Assembly: GCA_040387475.1 (NCBI GenBank)
Contig: JAZKDT010000013.1
Location: forward strand, 1 to 64,000
Direction of reading: 5' to 3'
Length of the DNA stretch: 64,000 nt
Origin: UBA4416 sp040387475
Lineage (GTDB): Bacteria; Bacteroidota; Bacteroidia; B-17B0; Aurantibacillaceae
The notes beneath the pieces were generated by a model. That model saw only the letters and a program-made list of their open reading frames with translations. It did no database searches and was not told the DNA's origin. Shown here piece after piece: positions 34,678 to 42,739 of this stretch; positions within the stretch are counted from its first letter, which is position 1; each line of letters begins with the position of its first letter. The position numbers and the translations under genes were made by a program.

Positions 34678-35933
34678 TTATCTATTCTTACCACTTTAGT
34701 TCGAAAAACCTCACCTGCTGAAGTTTTTAATTCAACTGTATATATGCCGAAACTAATATCGCTTAAATCCAGGGAGCTTTTATCTGATTCCAGAACAATT
34801 TTTCCGAAACTATTGATAACAAAGACTGAAAATCTATGCTCTGATTTTTCATCGATCTGAATATTTATAATGCTGGATGTTGGATTAGGATAAATAGTTA
34901 AACTTCTTGCGTCGTCTTTTAATTCTTTTACGGAAATGAAATAATTTTGTTTATATACCTGATTTTGTGATTGAAAATATGCCCCGCCTGTATTAGTTGC
35001 TTTTACCCAATCAATATCAGCCGTTATTGTTAAACTTTCCTGTGCCCAGCTGTTTCCCATATCAGTTGTTTTAAATAAAGTTGCATTATCACCTGCAATA
35101 TAACAAAGCGAAGATGTGCTTATACTTACACTAGTTAGTTTATTAGTGGTAAACGACGACAGTAAATTCCAAGTATACCCTTTATCAAAAGATCTATATG
35201 TTATTCCTCCGTTACCAACTGCCAGACCCGTATCACCTTTAAACGCAATATCATTTATGACATCAACAGGATTTAAAATTTTGCTCCAGGTAGCTCCATA
35301 ATTTTCGGTCCTTATTAAAACATCCGTATTTAACGTGTCTTTTCCAACAATAAAACCCAACGAATCATTCACGAAGAATATATTAGGCAAACCAGACATA
35401 TTTGCATAGTTTAAAGTATCTGAACTTGTTATGCCATTTACAATTTTTGAAAATATGATTGCAGGTGAAGATGGATTAAATACGCCATACATGCAGTTTT
35501 TTGTTGATGCATAATTATACGTTGGAAATAAATACAAACTCTCAGTTTGTCCCAGACCGGCTATATATCTTACAATTTTACTACCAGGACTATGGTGGAT
35601 TGCATACGTGATATTTGAATCAGTTATCACTTTTACTTTAGCGGCTATACAGCAACTAGGGCCAATGGTTGAACTTTCAAAAATAAACAGGCTAGAACTT
35701 ATCTGGTCGTTTCCAGATTTACAAATATCATAAGCAGAACCCTGACTTGCGCTAACAGTGTAAGATTCATACCTAAAAATTGTTCCATTGTCTGAAATAG
35801 CATGCAATGGTGGAGAAGGAAAATAAGAGCCACCGCCCGGATTGAAACAATGTCCATCTGGAATAGGATTCCATTGAGCGAGAGAACAAATGCTCATTAA
35901 AAATAACGTTGTACTAAGAAGGCTTTTAATCAT
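34674..35933 (-). CDS. Secreted beta-propeller protein with T9SS type A C-terminal sorting domain
   Basis: From ATG 35933 (MIKSLLSTTLFLMSICSLAQ, signal peptide) the protein is 419 residues; six codons upstream there is another ATG. The middle has BNR/Ycf48-like propeller repeats (TENYGATWSKI, RSFDKGYTWNLLSSF, KTTDMGNSWAQESL). The last 75 residues are a Por-secretion type A sorting domain (LTIYPNPTSSIINIQI, VFVINSFGKIVLES, GIYTVELKTS, VVRIDN). It is therefore exported by the type IX system and attached to or released from the surface. Ligand unknown. This is the only clear T9SS cargo in the window. Confidence 0.9.
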   Translation of the reverse strand: MIKSLLSTTLFLMSICSLAQWNPIPDGHCFNPGGGSYFPSPPLHAISDNGTIFRYESYTVSASQGSAYDICKSGNDQISSSLFIFESSTIGPSCCIAAKVKVITDSNITYAIHHSPGSKIVRYIAGLGQTESLYLFPTYNYASTKNCMYGVFNPSSPAIIFSKIVNGITSSDTLNYANMSGLPNIFFVNDSLGFIVGKDTLNTDVLIRTENYGATWSKILNPVDVINDIAFKGDTGLAVGNGGITYRSFDKGYTWNLLSSFTTNKLTSVSISTSSLCYIAGDNATLFKTTDMGNSWAQESLTITADIDWVKATNTGGAYFQSQNQVYKQNYFISVKELKDDARSLTIYPNPTSSIINIQIDEKSEHRFSVFVINSFGKIVLESDKSSLDLSDISFGIYTVELKTSAGEVFRTKVVRIDN

Positions 35934-35962
35934 ACAAATATTTTTATACACAAATATATTAA

Positions 35963-35980
35963 ACTGTTATTATAAACAGT
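35963..35980. promoter_or_regulatory. Short palindrome in a divergent promoter region
   Basis: ACTGTT and AACAGT form a perfect 6-base inverted repeat around ATTATA, in the 138 bases between the T9SS cargo gene and the M28 peptidase gene. It could be an operator for either; there is no direct support. Confidence 0.25.
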
Positions 35981-36071
35981 AAACATGTAAATAAAATGCA
36001 CTGATTTCATTACAAATGCGTGATTAATAGGATTAAAACATTATTTTTAACGTATAAAAATCATTCATAAA

Positions 36072-37445
36072 ATGAATAAATTATTTATAGTTCTGCTTTT
36101 TTTTACGCTACAAAATTACTCGCAAAATTCTGACAGCATTGCACTCCGCAAAAACTTTGATTATTATTTAACTCAAAGTAAATGTTATCAAAACTTAGAA
36201 TTTCTTACAACAAAAATCGAAAGTAGGCTGAGTGGGTCGCCAGGTGCAACAAAAGCAGTTGCCTGGGCAAAAAAGGCCATGTATGAAGCAGGGGCAGATA
36301 CCGTTTACTTACAACCTTGTATGGTACCGCATTGGGTAAGAGGGGAAAAAGAAACTTTATACTCTATAAATCCAAAAACAAGGCAAAGAGTTGTTTACTC
36401 TATCTGTGCCTTAGGCAATTCAATAGCAACCCAAAATATAGGATTAAGCGCTTCGGTTGTAACTGTTAATAGTTATGCCCAACTCGACTCTTTAGGAGAA
36501 AAAAACATCAAAGGAAAAATTGTTTTCTATAACGTGTATTTTGATCACCGGCATTTGAGCACGGGGTCGTGTTACGGCGAAACTGTAACTTACCGTTATT
36601 CGGGGCCAAGTAAGGCCGCCAAATACGGAGCGGTAGCTACAATTGTTCGTAGTATGAGTTCCATCAACAACGATTTTCCGCATACAGGCGTTATGGGTTA
36701 CGATACAGTTCTTTCAAAAAATAAGATACCGGCCTGTGCTATTAGTTTTAGCGGAGCAGATAAATTATTAGAACAATTAAAAAATTATCCCGCGCTCACA
36801 TTAAACTTAAAAATGAGTTGTCAGCAACTACCTAAGGAGTTATCTTATAATGTGGTTGGAGAAATAAAAGGGTCTGAAAGACCCAACGAAATCATTATGG
36901 TGGGCGGCCACCTGGATGCATGGGATAATGGACAAGGTGCGCATGATGATGGTGCAGGTGTTGTTCAAGCTATTGAAGTATTGGCAATGTTCAAAAAACA
37001 ACGTATTAACCCAAAACATACGATACGTGCCGTTGCGTTTATGAATGAAGAAAATGGCGGGGCCGGCGGCAAAGCCTATTTCGACGATACAAAAAAAAAT
37101 AAATTGAAGCACATTGCCGCTTTAGAAAGTGATGCCGGGGGCTTTTCGCCAAGAGGAATAGCTGTGGATACCACATCGGGCGCCTTTAAAAAAGTAACCA
37201 GCTGGAAAAATTTATTGGATCCTTACTTTTTGCAGTTTATTAAAAAGGAAGGTCACGGAGCGGATATTGGCTACCTTAAAGAAATCGGAGTACCGTTGAT
37301 TGGCTTTGAACCTGATGGACAAAAATATTTTGACTATCACCACACAGCAGATGATACATTTGATAAAATTAATAAACGCGAACTGGAATTAAGCTCCGGC
37401 GTTATTGGTTCACTTATTTATTTAATCGACACTAAAGGCTGGTAA
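36072..37445 (+). CDS. M28-family metallopeptidase with PA domain (carboxypeptidase Q-like)
   Basis: A 457-residue secreted protein: signal peptide (residues 1-18), a PA-type insert (about 120-250), and an M28 catalytic domain. The two-zinc ligands are in order: GGHLDAW (His, Asp), AHDDGAG (bridging Asp), NEENGG (catalytic and binding Glu), ESDAGG (Asp) and YHHTADD (His). The layout matches plasma glutamate carboxypeptidase/CPQ-like exopeptidases. It is the first gene of a five-gene operon; its stop overlaps the start of the exporter gene as TAATG, so the two are translationally coupled. Confidence 0.93.
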   Translation: MNKLFIVLLFFTLQNYSQNSDSIALRKNFDYYLTQSKCYQNLEFLTTKIESRLSGSPGATKAVAWAKKAMYEAGADTVYLQPCMVPHWVRGEKETLYSINPKTRQRVVYSICALGNSIATQNIGLSASVVTVNSYAQLDSLGEKNIKGKIVFYNVYFDHRHLSTGSCYGETVTYRYSGPSKAAKYGAVATIVRSMSSINNDFPHTGVMGYDTVLSKNKIPACAISFSGADKLLEQLKNYPALTLNLKMSCQQLPKELSYNVVGEIKGSERPNEIIMVGGHLDAWDNGQGAHDDGAGVVQAIEVLAMFKKQRINPKHTIRAVAFMNEENGGAGGKAYFDDTKKNKLKHIAALESDAGGFSPRGIAVDTTSGAFKKVTSWKNLLDPYFLQFIKKEGHGADIGYLKEIGVPLIGFEPDGQKYFDYHHTADDTFDKINKRELELSSGVIGSLIYLIDTKGW

Positions 37446-39703
37446 TGAAAGTATCTCAGAAAATAATTAATTACACCGTACTTATTTGTGTTGTAGCATT
37501 TAGTATTATATGCGCATTTGAAGTACGGCATTTAAAATTTGATTACGATTTCGAAGCGTTTTTTCCCAACGAAGATAGTGAACTGGAAGTTTATGAAACA
37601 CACCGTAAACGGTTTGAATGGGACAATGAATTTGTACTGCTTGCACTGGAAAATAAAAAAGGTATTTTCAAAAAAGACTTCCTGACTAAAATAGATACCT
37701 TAACCAAAGAGTTGACTGACATGGCGTACGTTAACAGGGTAATCTCACCAACCAACATTAAAAACATGTCGTTGAGCGGATTAGCACCTGTGCAAAAACG
37801 ACTACTGCATATTGATGATGAAAGTTTATATAAGGATGACAGCATAAACATTTATAACACACCTGAGCTGATCGGCTCTTTTTTTCCAAAAGACGCCAAA
37901 TCACTGTCCATTTTTATAAAAACAGATGAAGGGTTAAGTAAAAAAAAATCAGACAGCCTTGCCAGCAATATTGAAAGAACATTTAAGAAATATAATTTTG
38001 ATGACGTTCATTTTGTGGGCCGCATTGTTGCGCAGGATGTGTATTTAAAAAACCTTGAAAGAGAATTTATTTACTTTTTAGGAATTTCTTTTGTACTCAT
38101 CATTCTATTTCTATGGCTATCATTCCGCTCTTTATATGGCGTAGTAGTACCTATTACAGTAGTTATCGTTTCTATTTTCTGGACTTTAGGAATTATGGCC
38201 ATGATGGGGCAATCGTTGGATATTATGACGGTTATGCTTCCAACTATGATATTCATTGCAGGCATGAGCGACGTTGTACACTTTTTTTCAAAATATTTTG
38301 AAGAAGTTTCCAAAGGAACCGAGCGGCAAAAAATATATCCGTTGATATTAAAGGAAGTTGGCTTTCCAACCTTTTTAACCCTTATTACAACAGCCGTAGG
38401 TTTTTTATCTCTTTTATTTTCAAGTATTAAACCCATCAAAGACTTTGGAATTTATACTACAGTTGGGATTATTATTGCATTTATATTAACCTATACTTTG
38501 CTACCCGCCCTACTCTATTTCTTCACCCCAAAAAAACTGGTTGCGGTTCATAGCCATGATAACCGAACTTACCATGTTATGCGAAAAGTTTTATTCTGGA
38601 TCTTCCGCAGCCAAAAAACTATTGTGGTAATCTCTTGTGTGGTAGTAGCTCTTTCTATTGTTGGCGTATACAAAATAAAAGTCAATAATATCTTACTGGA
38701 AGATCTCTCTGACACTGTAAAAATAAAACAGGATTTTGTATTCTTTGACAACCATTATAGCGGGGCCCGACCGTTAGAACTGGCTATTGAAATAAAAAAC
38801 AACAAAACCGTTTGGGATTACGATATCATGAAGCAGCTGAATGACGTAGATGTTTTCCTACAGCAAGAATACCATGCAGGCTTCATGTATTCGCCAGCCA
38901 TGCTCACCCGAACACTCCATAAAGCGTTGAATGATGAAACCTCAGGAGTAGGAAAATTTCCAAGTGAAGAAGATTACGAGGAGATTAAAACCCAATTGAT
39001 TAAAAACAAAAAGAACAAGGACATCAAACGTATTATTACGGTTGATGGAAAGTTTGCACGTATAAATGGAAAAATAACTGATATTGGAAGTATTGTTGTC
39101 AACGAACGTAACGAACATCTCAGGGAATTTTTAAAAACACACGTCAATTCAAATGATATTGACATACAGATCACCGGTGCAGCACATCTCATAGATAGGA
39201 ACAATGAATACATGGTGAGTAATATGTTGCAGGGATTTTTATTTTCCATTATTGTAATTGCGATCCTCACCTATTTTCTACACCGAAGCTGGCGAATGGT
39301 AATCGTATTTATCTTACCAAACTTTATTCCCTTATTAATCATCGCCGGCATCATGGGCTTTGCAGGAATCGAATTAAAAGCGGCAACGTCGTTGGTATTT
39401 AGCATCGCATTTGGAGTTGCCACAGATGATACTATTCATTTTATATCTCGTTTAAAAATAGAATTGGGTTATGGCAAATCGTTAGTATACGCCTTTAAAC
39501 GAACTTATTTTGAAACCGGGAAACCAATTTTACTAACCACATTTATTTTAATGGGGGGCTTTATCAGTTTAATGGTGAGCGATTTTCAAAGTACTTTCTA
39601 TTTTGGATTTTTAATCTGTATCACTATCATCATCGCCGTAATAGCGGATATATTTTTATTACCGGTTTTACTATTTTGGATATTGGGAAAAAGAAAAAAA
39701 TAA
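37445..39703 (+). CDS. RND-superfamily (MMPL/patched-like) exporter
   Basis: A 752-residue protein with twelve predicted helices in two halves: TM1, a large periplasmic loop (about 30-200), TM2-6, then the same again. The paired sterol-sensing-domain-like motifs IAGMSDVVHFFSKYFEE and GVATDDTIHFISRLKIE are typical of the MMPL/patched branch; the Asp/His residues inside are the proton-relay positions. It probably exports lipids or hopanoid-like molecules using the proton-motive force; the substrate is not known. Start ATG 37445 overlaps the peptidase stop by one base. Confidence 0.92.
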   Translation: MKVSQKIINYTVLICVVAFSIICAFEVRHLKFDYDFEAFFPNEDSELEVYETHRKRFEWDNEFVLLALENKKGIFKKDFLTKIDTLTKELTDMAYVNRVISPTNIKNMSLSGLAPVQKRLLHIDDESLYKDDSINIYNTPELIGSFFPKDAKSLSIFIKTDEGLSKKKSDSLASNIERTFKKYNFDDVHFVGRIVAQDVYLKNLEREFIYFLGISFVLIILFLWLSFRSLYGVVVPITVVIVSIFWTLGIMAMMGQSLDIMTVMLPTMIFIAGMSDVVHFFSKYFEEVSKGTERQKIYPLILKEVGFPTFLTLITTAVGFLSLLFSSIKPIKDFGIYTTVGIIIAFILTYTLLPALLYFFTPKKLVAVHSHDNRTYHVMRKVLFWIFRSQKTIVVISCVVVALSIVGVYKIKVNNILLEDLSDTVKIKQDFVFFDNHYSGARPLELAIEIKNNKTVWDYDIMKQLNDVDVFLQQEYHAGFMYSPAMLTRTLHKALNDETSGVGKFPSEEDYEEIKTQLIKNKKNKDIKRIITVDGKFARINGKITDIGSIVVNERNEHLREFLKTHVNSNDIDIQITGAAHLIDRNNEYMVSNMLQGFLFSIIVIAILTYFLHRSWRMVIVFILPNFIPLLIIAGIMGFAGIELKAATSLVFSIAFGVATDDTIHFISRLKIELGYGKSLVYAFKRTYFETGKPILLTTFILMGGFISLMVSDFQSTFYFGFLICITIIIAVIADIFLLPVLLFWILGKRKK

Positions 39704-39712
39704 TTTAAAACT

Positions 39713-40210
39713 ATGGAGATCATTTTAAGACGATGGCATAAGAACGATTTAGAAGCGCTGGTAAGCATTGCTAATAATAAAAACATTGCGCAATACATGG
39801 CTGATGTTTTTCCTCATCCTTACACTCATGAAAAAGGGATAAGCTTTATTGAATTTGCGAATACGACTTCAACAGCTAATATTTTTGCCATTACTATTAA
39901 TGATAGGCCTGTGGGTAGCATTGGCTTACATTTACAAGCCGATATATTGAGAAAAAATGCAGAAATAGGTTATTGGCTTGCCGAAGAGTATTGGGGAAAA
40001 GGCATTGTGGTTAATGCAATCAATCAAATAACTAAAATCGGATTTAATGACATGGATATTATAAGAATCTTTGCAAGGATTTACGGTTCCAATATTCCAT
40101 CACAAAAAGTAATTGAAAAAGCCGGCTTTAAACTGGAGGGAACATTTGAGAAGACTATTTTCAAGAACAATGAATTTTTAGATGAATTAATTTACGCTAT
40201 CAGGAAATAA
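39713..40210 (+). CDS. GNAT acetyltransferase (RimJ/RimL-like)
   Basis: A 165-residue protein with the RimJ/RimL pattern: LRRWHKNDLEALVSIANN at the N-terminus, GYWLAEEYWGKGIVVNAI (the acetyl-CoA binding loop, here GKG) and SQKVIEKAGFKLEG at the C-terminus. It would acetylate an amino group of a protein N-terminus or small molecule; the target is not predictable. Nine bases after the exporter gene and four bases before pfkA, in the same operon. Confidence 0.9.
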   Translation: MEIILRRWHKNDLEALVSIANNKNIAQYMADVFPHPYTHEKGISFIEFANTTSTANIFAITINDRPVGSIGLHLQADILRKNAEIGYWLAEEYWGKGIVVNAINQITKIGFNDMDIIRIFARIYGSNIPSQKVIEKAGFKLEGTFEKTIFKNNEFLDELIYAIRK

Positions 40211-40214
40211 AGGG

Positions 40215-41186
40215 ATGATAAAAAAAATTGGTATCATAACATCAGGGGGTGACGCACCCGGCATGAATGCATGCATAAGAGCAGTGGTGAGAACAGCGCG
40301 AGCCGAAAAAATTGACGTAGTTGGTTTTTATCGCGGCTACGAAGGGTTGATCGACAATGATCATATTCAGCTAACTAAAAGCACGGTGTCCAACATCATA
40401 CACAGGGGCGGAACTATATTAAAAACAGCCCGCAGCAAGCGTTTTATGACGCCAGAAGGAATGCAAACTGCGATACAGACTTTACAAAAGCATCAGTTAG
40501 ATGGCTTTATCGTTATTGGTGGCGACGGCAGTTTTAAAGGCGCTCTGGAATTAACTTCACAACACCACATAAAAACAGTTGGTTGTCCTGGTACCATTGA
40601 TAACGATTTATTTGGGACCGACTTTACAATCGGTTACGACACTGCGATCAATACGGTAACGGAAGCCATTGATAAGATAAGAGATACAGCCGAAAGCCAT
40701 GATCGTATTTTTGTAGTGGAGGTAATGGGGCGCGATGCCGGGTTAATAGCTTTACGCAGCGCCATTGCCTGCGGAGCGGAGGCTATTTTAATTCCGGAAA
40801 GAAAAGATGATCTGCAAATCCTACTTGAAAAGAAAAAATCATGGCGCAGAACAAAAAAAAGCAGGATCATCATTGTTGCCGAAGGTGATGAACATGGCGG
40901 AGCTTTTGCCATAGGTAACCTTCTAAAGAAAGAATGGCCCGAATTTGACATCAGGATTTCTATTCTCGGTCATATACAGCGTGGTGGTAATCCTACCTGT
41001 ATGGAGCGGGTAAACGCCAGTTTAATGGGTTATTATGCTGTTAAAGCGTTACAAACCGGGCATAGCAATGAAATGATTGGCATCGTTAATAAAAAGGTTT
41101 GCTACACACCTTTTACAGAAGCCGTAAAACATATTGACGAATTGAATCCAGAAATGTTACAGATACTGGATATTTTATCGGCTTAA
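40215..41186 (+). CDS. pfkA: ATP-dependent 6-phosphofructokinase
   Basis: A 323-residue protein, the usual bacterial PfkA length. GIITSGGDAPGMNACIRAVV lies at the N-terminus; GGDGSFKGA near residue 100 has glycine at the position that separates ATP users (GGDGS) from pyrophosphate users (GGDDS). The catalytic PGTIDND, the substrate-binding EVMGRDAG and the C-terminal LGHIQRGGNPT are all present. It commits fructose 6-phosphate to glycolysis. Its presence in an operon with a peptidase, an exporter and a TPR protein has no obvious metabolic logic. Confidence 0.97.
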   Translation: MIKKIGIITSGGDAPGMNACIRAVVRTARAEKIDVVGFYRGYEGLIDNDHIQLTKSTVSNIIHRGGTILKTARSKRFMTPEGMQTAIQTLQKHQLDGFIVIGGDGSFKGALELTSQHHIKTVGCPGTIDNDLFGTDFTIGYDTAINTVTEAIDKIRDTAESHDRIFVVEVMGRDAGLIALRSAIACGAEAILIPERKDDLQILLEKKKSWRRTKKSRIIIVAEGDEHGGAFAIGNLLKKEWPEFDIRISILGHIQRGGNPTCMERVNASLMGYYAVKALQTGHSNEMIGIVNKKVCYTPFTEAVKHIDELNPEMLQILDILSA

Positions 41187-41201
41187 TATTGATAGTTAAC
41201 A

Positions 41202-42629
41202 ATGAAAACAGTTTTTTTTTACATTTCGATTTTGTCCTTTATTTTTTCACCGGCGCTTTCTCAGAAGGATGAAGCAGATCCGCTATTCGCAGAAGCCTAC
41301 AAAAAATATGACCTTAAGGATTTTGCCGGTGCTTATGTAGCTTATACCATATATCTTACAAAAAAACCTTCAGACGGGCCAGCAACATATAATCGCGGGC
41401 TATGTGCCTACGAATTAAAAGATTACAAGGACGGCATTGTCAATTTCACAAAAAGCATTTACCTGGGAAGAACAAGTGCGGATGCTTATTACAGCAGAGG
41501 CCTTTGCCAATATAGATTAAAAAATTATACTATTGCAATCGCAGATTTTGATACTGCTATTTCCCTGAAGCAGAATTACGCACACGCTTTAACATATAAG
41601 GGCGCCTGCTTGAATGAATTGCAAAAATATAATGAAGCCCTGCAGGTACTTAATAGTGCTGTGTCATCTGATCTGAAATATGATGCATCCTATTATTTCC
41701 GGGCAATTACAAAATATTACCTCCATGACTATGAAGGGGGAGTAGCAGACTGTAACGCTTCTCTTTTAAATAACTACTATCACGAAACATTTTTTTGGAG
41801 AGGACTAAATTACGTTAATTTAAAAAAGTACAAGGAGTCTATTACCGACTATGACACCGTTATTAAACATGATCCAAAACATGCAAAAACATATTATAAC
41901 AGGGCGATAGCAAATTACGAGCTTCAGAATTATCAAAAAGCACTCTTAGATAATAATAAATCCATTGAAATTGATCCGTCAAGCCCCGAGGCATATTATA
42001 ACAGGGCTTTATGTAAATTTCAGTTAAATAAATATAAAGAAGCTGAACCCGATTTTAATGCAGCAATTGATCTCAAATATAATGATGCAACCCATTATCT
42101 TTGGAGAGGGATCAATTATTATTATCAGAATAAATACTCCCTGGCCCTCTCAGATCTTAATACGGTGATACAAAAAGATCAACACTCGGAACCAGCTTAC
42201 TATTACAGAGCCATTATTAAATATAGTTATGACGACGATAAGGGCGTTGTTGAAGATTGCAATCATGCATTAGCAATTAAGAAAACAAGTGATGGATTTT
42301 ATCAAAGAGGTATCAGTAAATACAATTTAGAAGATTATGATGGGGCTATACTGGATTTTAATCAATGCCTGGTTATTGAGCCCGATTATGAGTTAGCGAT
42401 ATTGGAAAGAGGTATAACCTATTACCAATTAGAAAAAAATACGCCTGCTTTGGAAGATCTTAATAAAGCTATTAAAGCAAACCCAAAATCATCACGCGCG
42501 TTTTATTTTCGGGGTTTATTAAAAAAAACAATGAATGACCTAACCGGCTCCTGTGCCGATTTAAAACAAGCGCGGGCACTGGGAGAACAATTGGCAACCG
42601 AAGAACTGACGAAAAACGGATGTAAATAA
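41202..42629 (+). CDS. Secreted TPR-repeat protein
   Basis: A 475-residue protein with a signal peptide (ISILSFIFSPALSQ) followed by about twelve consecutive TPR units of 34 residues, with the repeated AYYNRALCKFQLNKYKEA type of consensus. It has no other domain. The role is likely as a periplasmic protein-protein scaffold. Fifteen bases after pfkA; last gene of the operon. The 110 bases that follow show no clear terminator. Confidence 0.88.
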   Translation: MKTVFFYISILSFIFSPALSQKDEADPLFAEAYKKYDLKDFAGAYVAYTIYLTKKPSDGPATYNRGLCAYELKDYKDGIVNFTKSIYLGRTSADAYYSRGLCQYRLKNYTIAIADFDTAISLKQNYAHALTYKGACLNELQKYNEALQVLNSAVSSDLKYDASYYFRAITKYYLHDYEGGVADCNASLLNNYYHETFFWRGLNYVNLKKYKESITDYDTVIKHDPKHAKTYYNRAIANYELQNYQKALLDNNKSIEIDPSSPEAYYNRALCKFQLNKYKEAEPDFNAAIDLKYNDATHYLWRGINYYYQNKYSLALSDLNTVIQKDQHSEPAYYYRAIIKYSYDDDKGVVEDCNHALAIKKTSDGFYQRGISKYNLEDYDGAILDFNQCLVIEPDYELAILERGITYYQLEKNTPALEDLNKAIKANPKSSRAFYFRGLLKKTMNDLTGSCADLKQARALGEQLATEELTKNGCK

Positions 42630-42739
42630 TAAATGTTGTATCACACGCATAAAACACTGATAATCAAATAAATATATTTATCTGAAATGTGTACCAATTT
42701 TGTAAAATTTCCGTTATTAATATAACCAATACATAATCT

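Noticed and set aside
38071..38439. 122-codon minus-strand frame
   Set aside because: Antisense to helices of the RND exporter; composition reflects the coding strand.
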